Of a DNA stretch of 64,000 nt, positions 12,639-23,935 are shown piece by piece (positions within the stretch are counted from its first letter, which is position 1; each line of letters starts with the position of its first letter). Location of the stretch: the NCBI RefSeq assembly GCF_001305295.1, contig NZ_LJSI01000055.1:96323-160322 (forward strand). Direction: 5' to 3'. The stretch is from Neptunomonas antarctica. Its GTDB lineage: Bacteria; Pseudomonadota; Gammaproteobacteria; Pseudomonadales; Balneatricaceae. Made by a program: the position numbers and the translations under genes. The notes under the pieces are model-generated. The model did not search any database and had not been told where the DNA came from. It saw only the letters and a program-made list of their open reading frames with translations.

Positions 12639-13673
12639 TTGGCAATATGGAAACAGAGCCCGCAAGAAAAAAAAACAGGGCCTAAAAGGTTTGGTTTTTT
12701 GCTGTTGCCTAATTTTTCGTTAATTGCCTTCTCATCGGCGATAGAGCCTTTACGAATGGCGAACTGGGTTACTGGCGATGAGTGTTATGAAACTGTGTTG
12801 GTGAGCCATGATGGTGAAGCGGTTGCCAGTAGCTTTGGTGTGGAAATACTGGTGGATTGTAGTTTAAGCGATATCCCTGTGCTGGATGCTGTTTTTGTTT
12901 GTGGTGCAAGTCCTATCGCGCGAACGGGTAATGAGGCTGTGATCGGTTGGTTGAGGCGCCAAAATAGGGCCAGTATTGCGCTGGGCGGTATTGGTACAGG
13001 TTCTTATCTTCTCGCGCGTGCTGGCCTGTTGAATAACTACCGGGCAACGATTCATTGGTGGGATATTGCTAGTCTTAAAGATGAATTTCCTAATACGTTA
13101 GTCACAAATAATTTGTTTGAAATTGATGGTGCTCGCTATACCTGCAGTGGTGGAACGGCCGCCATGGATATGATGTTGTTTCTTATCGGTAAAGAGCATG
13201 GTATGGATTTAGCCGCATCTATATCTGAACAGTTTGTGTATGAGCGTATGCGAAGCTCTGAGGAGCAGCAGCGCATTCCGCTCAAAGCGCGTATCGGTGC
13301 TAGTCAACCTAAATTAATTGAAGCGGTTACTTTGATGGAGATGAACATCGAAGAGCCGTTATCTACAGATGACTTAGCGCATCATGTCGGCATATCACGC
13401 CGGCATCTTGAGCGGTTGTTTAAAAAACACTTACAAACAGTGCCTTCAAAATATTATCTGGATCTACGACTAGAGCATGCGCGGCAGTTGCTACGCCAAA
13501 GCGATAAAACCATCCTGCAAATAGGCTTGGCTTGTGGCTTTTCCAGTGCCTCATATTTTAGTACGGCTTACCGGAATCATTATGGCCTTACGCCACGAGA
13601 AGAGCGCAAGCGTGAGCCTGAGCTAAGTCCGGACCAAAATACAATGGGGCGTTCGGTGTTAATACGGCCTTGA
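12639..13673 (+). CDS. argR: ArgR-like AraC-family regulator with DJ-1/PfpI domain
   Basis: 344 aa GlxA-type regulator: residues ~15-195 form a DJ-1/class I amidotransferase-like domain, ~225-330 a double helix-turn-helix AraC domain (GISRRHLERLFKKHL ... GFSSASYFSTAYRNHYGLTP). The nucleophile-elbow position that is Cys in active DJ-1 enzymes is Gly here (GGIGTGS), so it is a sensor, not an enzyme. In Pseudomonas the arginine regulator ArgR belongs to this family and controls aru genes. Its place divergent from astC across 273 bp supports the same role. The start is TTG at 12639 with AGAGG eight nt upstream; no in-frame ATG fits. Confidence 0.85.
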   Translation: MAIWKQSPQEKKTGPKRFGFLLLPNFSLIAFSSAIEPLRMANWVTGDECYETVLVSHDGEAVASSFGVEILVDCSLSDIPVLDAVFVCGASPIARTGNEAVIGWLRRQNRASIALGGIGTGSYLLARAGLLNNYRATIHWWDIASLKDEFPNTLVTNNLFEIDGARYTCSGGTAAMDMMLFLIGKEHGMDLAASISEQFVYERMRSSEEQQRIPLKARIGASQPKLIEAVTLMEMNIEEPLSTDDLAHHVGISRRHLERLFKKHLQTVPSKYYLDLRLEHARQLLRQSDKTILQIGLACGFSSASYFSTAYRNHYGLTPREERKREPELSPDQNTMGRSVLIRP

Positions 13674-14186
13674 ATTTTTAACTATGTTCCATGCGTTTAG
13701 TTTGTCGGTAAAGGTGAGCGCGGCATGCGCCGGGCTGGTCGACGGTAGTGTGATAAAGCGCAGGTTTGGATTGTTGAGCAGATCGGGAAAGTGTTGCTTA
13801 AACATTTTTGCGGCCGTTTGGCCGTTAAAACAGATCGTGTGAATGTGTGGGCAGGTGGTTAATAAAGCTGGTATCGCGTTAGGTACCACACTCTTACGGT
13901 CTATTTCGCTATCAAGGCTACCCGGGCGGATGCATTGATGAGCGACATCCCACAGAGCAATCCCGTGTTCTTGAAGCAGGGCGAGGTAGGATGTGTAATT
14001 TAAGCCAGATTCAAGCTCTCTGGGTTCAAAATCGAAAAACTCACCCATAATCCGCCAGAACGTGTTACGCGGATGGGCGTAATATTGTTGCTCTTGTAGC
14101 GATTTAACCCCAGGCATGGAGCCCAAAATCAATATCGTGGCGCTGGCTGAGGCAACATAATTAAAACTGATGATAGGAGTGTTCAT
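13659..14186 (-). CDS. DNA-deoxyinosine glycosylase (UDG superfamily)
   Basis: 175 aa uracil-DNA-glycosylase-fold protein. The LGSMPGVKSLQEQQYYAHPRNTFW block at residues ~20-45 is typical of the hypoxanthine-DNA glycosylase branch related to MUG/TDG, and LPSTSPAH near the C-terminus is the DNA-intercalation motif. It removes deaminated bases from DNA in base excision repair. Its 3' end overlaps the convergent argR end by 15 bp, and it lies 8 bp after the roadblock-like gene, so it is probably cotranscribed with the GTPase pair. Confidence 0.85.
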   Translation of the reverse strand: MNTPIISFNYVASASATILILGSMPGVKSLQEQQYYAHPRNTFWRIMGEFFDFEPRELESGLNYTSYLALLQEHGIALWDVAHQCIRPGSLDSEIDRKSVVPNAIPALLTTCPHIHTICFNGQTAAKMFKQHFPDLLNNPNLRFITLPSTSPAHAALTFTDKLNAWNIVKNSRPY

Positions 14187-14194
14187 GTTAACGG

Positions 14195-14563
14195 TCAGTT
14201 TTTTTGGGGTTGATGAGTTGATGCCGAGGCAATCTTTCTTAAAACGCTGAATGCGCCACGAATAACCTTCTGGGCTTTTTGGATATCATTGGTTTGCGGA
14301 AGCATCGAGATGTATAAAATGTTGTCCTCAAGACGAAAGCATAGCAATCTGCGTTGCCCTAATTGTAAGTGCGCTTCATCATACAGATCATTAGCTTGTA
14401 TCTTATCGGCCTGTTTAAAAATATGCACAAATGCTTGTTGAGATAGTTTGAGATAGAGCATCTCTTCTTTAGAGAACGTCGAGGCGATCGGACGATTATT
14501 GATCACAAGCGCGCTGTAATCGGTGCCCGCCATCCCTTCAAGCTTGTTAAGTATTTTCGACAT
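14195..14563 (-). CDS. Small protein paired with a GTPase, roadblock/LC7-like
   Basis: 122 aa, soluble. Alternating strands and helices (DYSALVINNRPIAS ... LGQRRLLCFRLEDNILYISMLP) look like a roadblock/LC7 fold of the kind that partners MglA-type GTPases, but no diagnostic motif proves it. It overlaps the end of the GTPase gene by 17 bp, so the two are translationally coupled. Inference: GTPase-activating or scaffold partner. Confidence 0.55.
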   Translation of the reverse strand: MSKILNKLEGMAGTDYSALVINNRPIASTFSKEEMLYLKLSQQAFVHIFKQADKIQANDLYDEAHLQLGQRRLLCFRLEDNILYISMLPQTNDIQKAQKVIRGAFSVLRKIASASTHQPQKN

Positions 14564-15533
14564 TATCGCTCCATTGCAATAGGTCTTCTGCTTGTCGACG
14601 AATTTGTGTATGTGTCATCGAAGAGTTGGTCAGCAATCCTAGGGCTTGATCCGGCTCCAAAAAAACAGAGATCGATTCTTTATAAGGGGCGTGCAGTGAA
14701 ATGTTTCGTATCTGATCTAGTTGAGGTGCTTTGTTTTCTATTGCTGCCGCTAGTTTGGCTAGGGATCTGAAAAGCTCATTGCACTCTAAATCATGCCTGG
14801 AGGTGTCAGTCTGCACTTGTTTTTCATTAAGGTGCGTTGCACCTATAATGCCACGTACTTGCATAGCCGCTTCGATAATCGATATTTTAGGTACGTCGCG
14901 GGTTTTTCGTAGCCATTCAAATTGTGGTGAGTCCGGATCAAGATTACGCTTTTTGAGTTCGGTCATCGCGACCCGATGAGATATCTCTGCCCAATTTATG
15001 TTTTCCTCCTGGCTTAAGGCGGACATAATCAGGTCCATAACATCCATAGGTTTACGTGCGTCAATAAAAATAATGGGTGCCAAAATTCCTTTCTCTTTAA
15101 GACAGTTTTGGTAATCTGCCTCAGTGGGGTCATTTTTCAAATCCGAGCGTGTAACGGCTATGATGAAGTGGCGTTTAGCGATGTAGTCCCAAAATTCGCT
15201 GAGATAATATTCAATATCGCGAAATGGATAATTGCGGGTGTTGTCGATCAGTAAAATTAATGCAGAAGCGTCGTTCGCTAAATCGCTGACCATTAGATCC
15301 CACATGAATTTAAAGCGTTCTTGCCCCGGGGTTCCGTATAGATGGAGGACGGAATCTTCACCCAAAGAAAGTTTTCCGTAGTCCATGCCTACCGTAGTGG
15401 TTCTTTTTCGTTTGATCGTTGAGTCGGAAACTTTGGCGTCCGTATCCACCACATCAATGTCACTTATTGTTCGAATCGCCGTGGTTTTTCCTGAACCAGG
15501 AGAGCCTACAAAAAGAACTTTGTATGATTTCAT
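14547..15533 (-). CDS. Ras-like/MglA-type GTPase with C-terminal extension
   Basis: 328 aa. P-loop G10-SPGSGKTT, switch I TTTVGMDYG, G3 motif GTPGQERF (Gln as in Ras/Arf rather than DxxG of TRAFAC translation GTPases), and a G4-like TRSD. The last ~150 residues are an all-helical extension without a recognised domain. Such GTPases (COG2229 type) work in bacterial polarity, motility or signalling with roadblock partners. First gene of a three-gene minus-strand operon. The target process is unknown. Confidence 0.85.
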   Translation of the reverse strand: MKSYKVLFVGSPGSGKTTAIRTISDIDVVDTDAKVSDSTIKRKRTTTVGMDYGKLSLGEDSVLHLYGTPGQERFKFMWDLMVSDLANDASALILLIDNTRNYPFRDIEYYLSEFWDYIAKRHFIIAVTRSDLKNDPTEADYQNCLKEKGILAPIIFIDARKPMDVMDLIMSALSQEENINWAEISHRVAMTELKKRNLDPDSPQFEWLRKTRDVPKISIIEAAMQVRGIIGATHLNEKQVQTDTSRHDLECNELFRSLAKLAAAIENKAPQLDQIRNISLHAPYKESISVFLEPDQALGLLTNSSMTHTQIRRQAEDLLQWSDNVENT

Positions 15534-15674
15534 GAAGCACCTTTGATGAAATACAAGTTCAAAACTATAGTCACAGACTAGATTAGAGTGCTTGTATTAT
15601 CCTGTTGAGTAGTTAATTTTCACTAAACTTATTACTATTATTATAGTAGTGCTTTTTATCTTTGTTGCATCGAA

Positions 15675-15702
15675 TAAAAAGCCGGCAATTAAGCCGGCTT
15701 TA
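15675..15702. terminator. Terminator after gatCAB, also usable leftward of the GTPase promoter
   Basis: Perfect stem GCCGGC-AATTAA-GCCGGC flanked by AAAA and TTTA. Read on the minus strand it lies about 48 bp downstream of the gatB stop codon and ends in TTTTTA. Confidence 0.85.
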
Positions 15703-15749
15703 TTCATATATGGAATATAGACTTTATTGACAGGGTTAATGAGCAGAGT

Positions 15750-17201
15750 TTATGAACAGAGTGCGTCTAGTTTCTGTTTCATCATTCCCTGTACTTGCCC
15801 TGGATTAGCTTTGCCGCCGGAAACTTTCATGACTTGCCCCATAAAGAAACCGATCATTTTTCCGCGCTTGTCTGGCTCTGCTGCAACGTATTGATCCACC
15901 TGCTTTTGGTTACTGGAAATGACTTCGTCGACTATTTTCTCGATAGCGCCGCTGTCCGTCACCTGCTTGAGACCTTTAGCTTCGATAATGTCGTCGGCGC
16001 TGCCGCCTTCATTCCACATGGCTTCAAAGACTTTCTTGGCAATGTTGCCGGAAACGGTGTTGTCTTTGATGCGCTGGATTAATCCGCCGAGCTGATCGGC
16101 TGAGACTGGGCTGTTTTTGATATCAGTATCATGCTGGTTAAGGTGCTTGGAGAGCTCACCCATGATCCAGTTAGCCGCTAGCTTTGCATCGCCGGATAAG
16201 GTGGCGACGGTTTCAAAGTAGTCGGATAAGGGTTTATAGGCTGATAACACGCCCGCGTCGTAATCTGATAGCTGGTAAGTGTCAACAAAGCGAATCCGGC
16301 GGATATCAGGCAGTTCGGGTAGTGCATTACGTATCGCATCAATGTAGTCATCATCTATGACGATGGGTAACAGGTCAGGACAGGGGAAGTAGCGGTAGTC
16401 GTTGGCTTCCTCTTTACTGCGCATTGAGCGGGTTTCATCTTTGTCCGCATCATACAGGCGGGTTTCCTGAGGGATGCGTCCGCCATCTTCGAGAATGTCG
16501 ATCTGACGTTCCACTTCACCTTTAATCGCTTTTTCGATGAAACGGAATGAATTGATGTTTTTGGTTTCAGTCCGGTTGCCGAGCGCTTCACCTTTATAGC
16601 GAACGGAGACGTTGCAATCGCAACGGAACGACCCTTCAGCCATGTTGCCGTCGCAAATACCCAGGCTGGTCACTAATGCGTGGATCTTACGGGCATAGGC
16701 TACCGCTTCTTCAGCAGAGCTCATATCGGGCTCTGATACAATCTCTAGCAGCGGTGTGCCGGCACGATTTAAATCGATACCGGTCATGTTGGCGAACTCT
16801 TCGTGTAATGATTTGCCGGCATCTTCTTCAAGATGTGCGCGGGTCACGCCGATGCGCTTGGTGGTGCCGTCTTCTAGTTCTATATCAATAAAGCCTTTAC
16901 CGACAATCGGGTAAAACAGCTGGCTGGTTTGATAGCCTTTAGGCAAATCGGGATAAAAATAGTTTTTACGATCAAATACCGATACCTTGCTGATTTCAGC
17001 ATCGATGGCCGTACCAAACATCACCGCCATACGTAGCGCGTTTTCGTTAAACACCGGCAATGTTCCCGGTAGTGCTAAATCAACAGCACAAGCTTGTGTG
17101 TTAGGTTCGGCACCAAAAGCAGTACTGGCGCCGGAGAAAATTTTTGTGGTTGTTGCGAGCTGCGCATGAATCTCGAGCCCGATCACTGTTTCCCATTCCA
17201 T
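15750..17201 (-). CDS. gatB: Asp/Glu-tRNA amidotransferase subunit B
   Basis: 483 aa. With GatA and GatC it converts Glu-tRNA(Gln) and/or Asp-tRNA(Asn) to the amidated form. The N-terminal [14 protein letters not shown] block, [16 protein letters not shown] and the C-terminal YqeY-like helical domain are all present, and full length is normal. It starts 15 bp after gatA in the operon gatC-gatA-gatB. Confidence 0.98.
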   Translation of the reverse strand: MEWETVIGLEIHAQLATTTKIFSGASTAFGAEPNTQACAVDLALPGTLPVFNENALRMAVMFGTAIDAEISKVSVFDRKNYFYPDLPKGYQTSQLFYPIVGKGFIDIELEDGTTKRIGVTRAHLEEDAGKSLHEEFANMTGIDLNRAGTPLLEIVSEPDMSSAEEAVAYARKIHALVTSLGICDGNMAEGSFRCDCNVSVRYKGEALGNRTETKNINSFRFIEKAIKGEVERQIDILEDGGRIPQETRLYDADKDETRSMRSKEEANDYRYFPCPDLLPIVIDDDYIDAIRNALPELPDIRRIRFVDTYQLSDYDAGVLSAYKPLSDYFETVATLSGDAKLAANWIMGELSKHLNQHDTDIKNSPVSADQLGGLIQRIKDNTVSGNIAKKVFEAMWNEGGSADDIIEAKGLKQVTDSGAIEKIVDEVISSNQKQVDQYVAAEPDKRGKMIGFFMGQVMKVSGGKANPGQVQGMMKQKLDALCS

Positions 17202-17216
17202 TATTCTTTATTCCTC

Positions 17217-18668
17217 TCAGAGACCTGCAGGCTTCAGGGTATGCCAGTCAGTTGCCTGCTGGAACTTGTGCGCTACATTCAGAAGTTTTTCTTCAGCAAA
17301 GTAATTGCCAATAATCTGTAAGCCTACGGGTAAGCCGTTGGTCATGCCGCAAGGAATCGACATGCCGGGCAGGCCTGCAAGGTTTAAAGACAGTGTGAAG
17401 ATATCTTCCATGTACATGTCAACAGGATCGGATGTCTTTTCGCCTAGTTTGAAGGCGGGCGTTGGGGTTGTTGGTCCCATAATGACATCGACTTCTGACA
17501 GTACGCGAATAAAGTCTTGCTGGATCAGACGGCGGATTTGCTGTGCTTTTTTATAGTAAGCATCATAAAATCCTTCTGATAGCGCATAAGTGCCTACCAT
17601 GATGCGGCGTTTAACTTCGCTGCCAAAGCCTTCTCCACGGGTGCGCTTATACATGTCTTCTAAATCTTTTGGATCTTCACAGCGGTAGCCATAACGAACA
17701 CCATCAAAGCGGGATAGGTTCGATGAGGCTTCGGCCGGTGCAATAATGTAGTAAGCGGGTACAGAAAGCGCTGTGTTAGGCAGGCTGACCTCTTTAATGG
17801 TAGCCCCCAGTGCTTCGTACTCTTTCACGGCAGTCTGAATCAGGGTTGCCATGGCCGGATCAAGGCGGGCAGAAAAGAACTCTTTTGGCAGGCCTATTTT
17901 TAAGCCTGTTAATGGTGCGTCCAGATTAGCAGTATAGTCCGGGACATTGCGCTCAGCGCTGGTTGAATCCAGAGGATCAGTTCCGGCCATAACATTCATC
18001 ATCATGGCTGCATCTTCAGCAGTGTGTGCCATCGGGCCGCCCTGGTCTAAAGATGATGCATAAGCAATCATCCCATAACGGGAAACGCGACCATAGGTAG
18101 GCTTGAGGCCTGTCAGGTTACAAAAGGCGGCGGGCTGACGGATTGAACCACCGGTATCGGTACCTGTGGCTGCAGGAGTGAGTCCCGCGGCAATCGCGGC
18201 TGCGGATCCGCCTGATGATCCGCCGGGAACGCGATCGGTATCCCATGGGTTGCGGGTGGGTCCGTAAAAACTGGATTCATTGGATGAGCCCATGGCGAAC
18301 TCGTCCATATTGGTTTTACCCAATGTGACCGTTCCTGCCGCGTTAAATTTGCGGACGACTGTCGCATCATACGGCGATATAAAGTTGTCCAGCATTTTAG
18401 AACCTGCGCTGGTGCGCACGCCTTCAGTACAAAAAATATCTTTATGGGCGATGGGTAAGCCGGTCATTGCTGTGGCGTTACCTGCAGCGCGGCTAGTATC
18501 TGCAGCAGTGGCTTGTTGTAGTGCAAGCTCTTCAGTGACAGTAATGAAGCTGTTGTATTTACTGTCTTCATTTTTAATACGTTCAAGATAAGCTTGCGTC
18601 AATTCGACGCTACTAAACTCGCCCTGCTCAAGTCCTTTGGCCAGTTCTGCCAGTGTTTTATTTAACAT
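17217..18668 (-). CDS. gatA: Asp/Glu-tRNA amidotransferase subunit A
   Basis: 483 aa amidase-signature enzyme that releases ammonia from glutamine for GatB. The Ser-cisSer-Lys triad is visible: Lys in IAHKDIF, cis-Ser in the [11 protein letters not shown] loop and the nucleophilic Ser in [12 protein letters not shown]. Middle gene of gatCAB. Confidence 0.98.
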   Translation of the reverse strand: MLNKTLAELAKGLEQGEFSSVELTQAYLERIKNEDSKYNSFITVTEELALQQATAADTSRAAGNATAMTGLPIAHKDIFCTEGVRTSAGSKMLDNFISPYDATVVRKFNAAGTVTLGKTNMDEFAMGSSNESSFYGPTRNPWDTDRVPGGSSGGSAAAIAAGLTPAATGTDTGGSIRQPAAFCNLTGLKPTYGRVSRYGMIAYASSLDQGGPMAHTAEDAAMMMNVMAGTDPLDSTSAERNVPDYTANLDAPLTGLKIGLPKEFFSARLDPAMATLIQTAVKEYEALGATIKEVSLPNTALSVPAYYIIAPAEASSNLSRFDGVRYGYRCEDPKDLEDMYKRTRGEGFGSEVKRRIMVGTYALSEGFYDAYYKKAQQIRRLIQQDFIRVLSEVDVIMGPTTPTPAFKLGEKTSDPVDMYMEDIFTLSLNLAGLPGMSIPCGMTNGLPVGLQIIGNYFAEEKLLNVAHKFQQATDWHTLKPAGL

Positions 18669-18713
18669 CTCAATATAGTCCTAGTCGTTATGCAGGCGCT
18701 TTTGTTCAATCAC

Positions 18714-19001
18714 TTATTCAATCACTTTCGGTACGAGGAAAAGACCATTGGCAACGGCAGGCGCAACGCTTTGCAGGTGCTCTCGCTGGTTCAGTTCGGT
18801 GATTTTGTCTGCCCGCAAGCGCTGCACGGCATCAAACGGATGCGCTAGCGGCTCAATATCGCTGGTGTCGATATTTTGCATCTGGCCTATTAAATCCAAT
18901 ATATTCGATAGGTTTTGGGCATACTCAGGCACATCGTTGTCATCTATTTGCAGACGTGCCAGATGGGCGATTTTTTCTACATCGGTTCTATTTAGAGCCA
19001 T
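18714..19001 (-). CDS. gatC: Asp/Glu-tRNA amidotransferase subunit C
   Basis: 95 aa chaperone-like subunit that wraps GatA and Gat[20 protein letters not shown] is the standard N-terminus, so I use the internal ATG rather than an upstream in-frame ATG that would add 11 residues. First gene of the operon, divergent from mreB. Confidence 0.95.
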   Translation of the reverse strand: MALNRTDVEKIAHLARLQIDDNDVPEYAQNLSNILDLIGQMQNIDTSDIEPLAHPFDAVQRLRADKITELNQREHLQSVAPAVANGLFLVPKVIE

Positions 19002-19126
19002 AAGTAATCTCGCTGACGGTCTTGGTTGTGGCAAAAAACACTAACTTACCATATTTGCTCCTTGCTCTAAATGCCTGCCGTTGCTAGAGTTACATGTTTT
19101 TAAAAATACATCAGCTACGCCCGTAA

Positions 19127-20185
<1,059 letters not shown>

Positions 20186-20246
20186 CAGCGGTCATCGTTG
20201 TGAACGGTAGTAAATCACTTTCCTTGATAAAGAGGGATGTGTACTT

Positions 20247-21125
20247 ATGAATCCAATATTTAAAGGCGGTATTCCCCGCCTTTTCTTCTTTGTTTTGGTC
20301 ATACTTGCCATTGTTTTTATGGTGAGTGACCTTAATTCGCCTCGTACTCGCGACGCTCGTAACGTACTTTCTTTGATTATGACGCCGATTCAATGGTTGG
20401 TTGATATGCCAACCCGCATTGCGGATGACCTATCTGATGTGCTGGTTAGCCGTCGCTCTCTCGTTAAAGACAATACTCAGCTGCGTTCAGAAGTTATTCT
20501 TCTTGATCAGAAAGTGCAGCAAATGGACTCACTAACGACCGAGAATTTAAGATTGCGTGAGCTCTTAAGTGGCCGTGAACGTATTCGGAATAACGTCCAG
20601 TTAGCCGAGCTTATAGGCGTGAATCCTGATCCATTTCAACATCAGATTATTCTGGGTAAAGGCCTGGAGGATGGTGTCTTTATGGGGCAACCGGTATTGG
20701 ATGCGAGAGGCGTATTAGGGCAGGTTGTTGATGTATCACATTACACCTGTCGGGTCATGCTTATTACTGATGCCCGACATGCGTTACCCGTAGAAATTAA
20801 TCGTAATGGCTTTAGAGCGATTGCGTTAGGTAAAGGGTCTCTGGAAGAGCTGGAATTGGAGTATGTTCCTGATACAGCAGATATCCGAGTCGGTGATTTG
20901 CTGGTGTCTTCTGGTTTGGGGGGGCGATTCCCTTATGGCTATCCCGTGGCTACAGTCTCGAGTGTTGTGCGTGATCCCGGTCGACCTTTTTCGCGTGTTA
21001 AAGCGGTACCGGCAGCGCGATTGGATAAGAGCCGGCATCTGCTACTGGTTGAACCCGTCACCGAGAATAGGGAGGAGTCTGTTAACCAGCAAGAGTCTTC
21101 TGAGGTGCAAATGTTAAATGAGTAA
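20247..21125 (+). CDS. mreC: Rod shape-determining protein MreC
   Basis: 292 aa, one N-terminal transmembrane helix (residues ~12-30), a coiled coil (~65-110) and two periplasmic beta domains. It links MreB to the wall-synthesis enzymes PBP2/RodA. Its 3' end overlaps mreD by 8 bp, so the two are coupled. Confidence 0.96.
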   Translation: MNPIFKGGIPRLFFFVLVILAIVFMVSDLNSPRTRDARNVLSLIMTPIQWLVDMPTRIADDLSDVLVSRRSLVKDNTQLRSEVILLDQKVQQMDSLTTENLRLRELLSGRERIRNNVQLAELIGVNPDPFQHQIILGKGLEDGVFMGQPVLDARGVLGQVVDVSHYTCRVMLITDARHALPVEINRNGFRAIALGKGSLEELELEYVPDTADIRVGDLLVSSGLGGRFPYGYPVATVSSVVRDPGRPFSRVKAVPAARLDKSRHLLLVEPVTENREESVNQQESSEVQMLNE

Positions 21126-21606
21126 GCGACGTTCCGGCGGTATTATGATTGTTGTTGGCACTTTGATTGTGGGGTTTATCCTTAGTCAAATGCCGTTGCC
21201 TTCCATGCTTGTCTGGTGGCGTCCTGAGTGGGTCGCGATGATCGTTATTTACTGGGTGATGGCTCTGCCGCATCGTTTCGGCATTGGTATGGCGTGGGTT
21301 TCCGGACTGGCACTGGATGTTTTAAAAGGCAGTTTACTGGGTATGAATGCTCTGTCATTAACCACTATTGCATTTATTACATTGATCTTGCACAGGCGCT
21401 TACGCATGTACCCGTTGTGGCAGCAGGCTATGATGGTGTTAGTGCTGGTGGGTATTAATCAGTTGATTTTTCACTGGATACAATCGTTGACCGGGAGTAC
21501 CGGCGACACTCTTGTCTTCCTGTTGCCCGCTGTTGTTAGTGCCATATTATGGCCTTGGGTGTTTGTTGTCCTGAGGGGGATACGCCGTACTTTTCACGTC
21601 AATTAA
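21118..21606 (+). CDS. mreD: Rod shape-determining protein MreD
   Basis: 162 aa, about five transmembrane helices, normal length for MreD. Inner-membrane partner of MreC in the elongasome. It starts inside the mreC end and is followed 18 bp later by maf. Confidence 0.94.
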   Translation: MSKRRSGGIMIVVGTLIVGFILSQMPLPSMLVWWRPEWVAMIVIYWVMALPHRFGIGMAWVSGLALDVLKGSLLGMNALSLTTIAFITLILHRRLRMYPLWQQAMMVLVLVGINQLIFHWIQSLTGSTGDTLVFLLPAVVSAILWPWVFVVLRGIRRTFHVN

Positions 21607-21624
21607 TCATTATCTGAGAATACC

Positions 21625-22203
21625 ATGCCTGACCTGATATTGGCTTCTGCGTCGCCCAGACGAAAAGAGTTACTTGCCCAAATAGGCGTTGTGTTTGAAC
21701 AATGTAATGTTGATATCGACGAAACAGTATTGCCCGCAGAGCGACCAGAAGATTATGTGCGCCGTTTAGCGTGTGAGAAATCACAGCAAGGCTCTCAGCA
21801 AAATGCATCACAATGGGCGGTATTAGGCGCTGATACAACGGTCGTTGTTGATGGGAAAATATTAGGTAAGCCTGTATCAAAAGAAGACTCCTTGGTGATG
21901 TTGAAGCAGCTCTCTGGTCGGACGCACCAGGTTATGACGGGTGTTGCGCTCACATATCAAGGTCAGACGGATAGTCAGGTTGTCGTTACGCATGTTACGT
22001 TTAAGACTCTGGACCCTGTTTTATGCCAGCGGTATTGGCAAACAGGTGAGCCTTGCGATAAAGCAGGGGGATACGGGATTCAGGGATTCGGTGCTGTTTT
22101 TGTTGAGAAAATAGAGGGAAGCTATTCTAATGTTGTTGGTTTGCCACTGGCAGAAACGGCGGAACTCTTATGCAAAACAGGAATCAAATTTTGGCAACAT
22201 TAA
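21625..22203 (+). CDS. maf: Maf/YhdE-type nucleoside triphosphate pyrophosphatase
   Basis: 192 aa. LASASPRRKELL at the N-terminus is the substrate-binding Maf motif, and GADTTVVVDGKILGKP and DKAGGYGIQG are catalytic blocks. The YhdE branch hydrolyses dTTP/UTP and modified pyrimidines, and the gene is typically between mreD and rng, as here. Confidence 0.95.
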   Translation: MPDLILASASPRRKELLAQIGVVFEQCNVDIDETVLPAERPEDYVRRLACEKSQQGSQQNASQWAVLGADTTVVVDGKILGKPVSKEDSLVMLKQLSGRTHQVMTGVALTYQGQTDSQVVVTHVTFKTLDPVLCQRYWQTGEPCDKAGGYGIQGFGAVFVEKIEGSYSNVVGLPLAETAELLCKTGIKFWQH

Positions 22204-22230
22204 CACTTTGAAATAGAAAGGAAGATTCTT

Positions 22231-23797
22231 GTGGCAACAAATGTTGGCGAAGAAATACTGATTAATTTCACTCCGATGGAAACCCGTATCGCCGTGATTG
22301 AAAACGGGATGCCGCAGGAGATCTATGTTGAACGGTCGGCTAAGCGGGGTATTGTAGGCAATATTTATAAAGGCAAAGCGGTACGTGTGTTGCCAGGCAT
22401 GCAGGCAGCCTTTGTGGATATCGGCCTTGAGCGTGCTGCTTTTATTCATGTTGAAGATGTGCTGCCTGCGCAAACCAGCGGCGAGGAAAAAAACACTATT
22501 TCGATTGCCCAGGTGCTTAAAGAAGGACAATCATTAGTCGTGCAAGTGACTAAAGACCCTATTGGCACAAAAGGTGCCCGGCTAACTACTCATATATCTA
22601 TTCCTTCCCGCTACCTGGTATATATGCCAGGCAGTAGTCATATTGGTATTTCACAACGTATAGAAGATGTAGAAGAACGAGAGCGGTTACGCACGGCATT
22701 GCAGAAAAGTGTAGAGTCGGAAGAAGCTGATCCAGCGGGTTATATTCTTCGCACCGTTGCAGAAGGTGCTTCTGAAACCGATTTAATGGCAGATGTTCAA
22801 TTTTTACGGCGTTTATGGAAATCGATTGAAGCTGATATCGCCATCGCACGTGTACCCTCGAATGTGTATGAAGATCTTCCGTTGAACATGCGTGCCTTGA
22901 GAGATATGGCGCATACGGGTATGGAGCGTATCCGGATTGATTCCCGCGAGACCTTTCAGAAAGCGCAAGCGTTTTCAAAAGCACTGGTGCCAGAAATTTA
23001 TGACCATTTAGAGTATTACCCAGGCGAGCGACCGATCTTTGACTTATATAATGTTGAAGATGAAATGCAAAAAGCACTGGGGCGTAAAGTTGAGCTGAAG
23101 TCGGGCGGCTATCTGATTTTTGATCAGACAGAAGCGATGACCACGGTTGATGTGAATACAGGCGGATTTGTGGGGCACCGTAATCTTGAAGAAACCATCT
23201 TTAAGACGAACCTGGAAGCCGCAACCGCAATCGGCAGACAGCTGCGATTACGCAACCTCGGTGGTATTATTATTATCGATTTCATTGATATGGAATTGGT
23301 CGAGCATCAGCGGCAGGTACTGAGAACACTGGAGCGGGGGTTGGAGCGCGACCACGCAAAATGTAAAGTGACAGGGGTGTCAGAATTGGGTTTGGTTGAG
23401 ATGACGCGCAAACGTACGCGTGAGAGTGTTGGAGCGCGACCACGCAAAATGTAAAGTGACAGGTGTGTCAGAATTGGGTTTGGTTGAGATGACGCGCAAA
23501 CGTACGCGTGAGAGTCTGGAGCATATTCTTTGTGAACCTTGTAGCCAATGCCAGGGGCGTGGATCTATTAAAACGCCTGTTACCGTGTGTTATGAGATTT
23601 TTCGGGAAATTCTGCGTCAGCATCGTGCCTATGATACAGAGACTTATCTGGTATTGGCGTCCGCCGGTGTTGTTGAATATCTGACGGATGATGCTTCGGA
23701 TCATGTCGCTGAATTAGAAGCATTTATCAATAAAACAATTCGTTTTCAAGTGGAAGCGATGTACAGTCCAGAGCAGTTTGATGTGGTGCTGAGGTAA
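22231..23797 (+). pseudogene. rng: Ribonuclease G, frame broken by an 88-bp tandem duplication
   Basis: GTG start with AAGGAAG upstream. The first frame runs to a stop at 23454 (407 aa): it keeps the S1 domain and both catalytic Asp blocks (TTVDVNTGGFVG and IDFIDMEL), but ends in a short frameshifted tail (VGARPRKM). The real C-terminus continues in another frame to 23797 and carries the zinc-link cysteines CEPCSQCQGRG. An 88-bp segment is present twice at the break. Removing one copy restores a single 492-codon gene, the normal length for RNase G (16S rRNA 5' processing). As written, the product lacks the zinc-link and dimerisation region. It is either a recent mutation or an assembly artefact. 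Confidence 0.9.
23340..23515. repeat. 88-bp tandem duplication in rng
   Basis: Copies 23340-23427 and 23428-23515 are identical except one base (AGGGGTG against AGGTGTG, near 23375/23463). Because 88 is not a multiple of three, it shifts the rng frame. Confidence 0.95.
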
Positions 23798-23935
23798 TAA
23801 GTGCTGCGGCGGTAATAAAAGATGAGGTGACAGTACTGCGGTAATAAGGCTGGGCCTCAAGTGTGATTATAATACGATCGTGATATCACTATTGTTAATA
23901 GCGCTACGCTTACAGGATTGAGTGGAAAAAATAAG

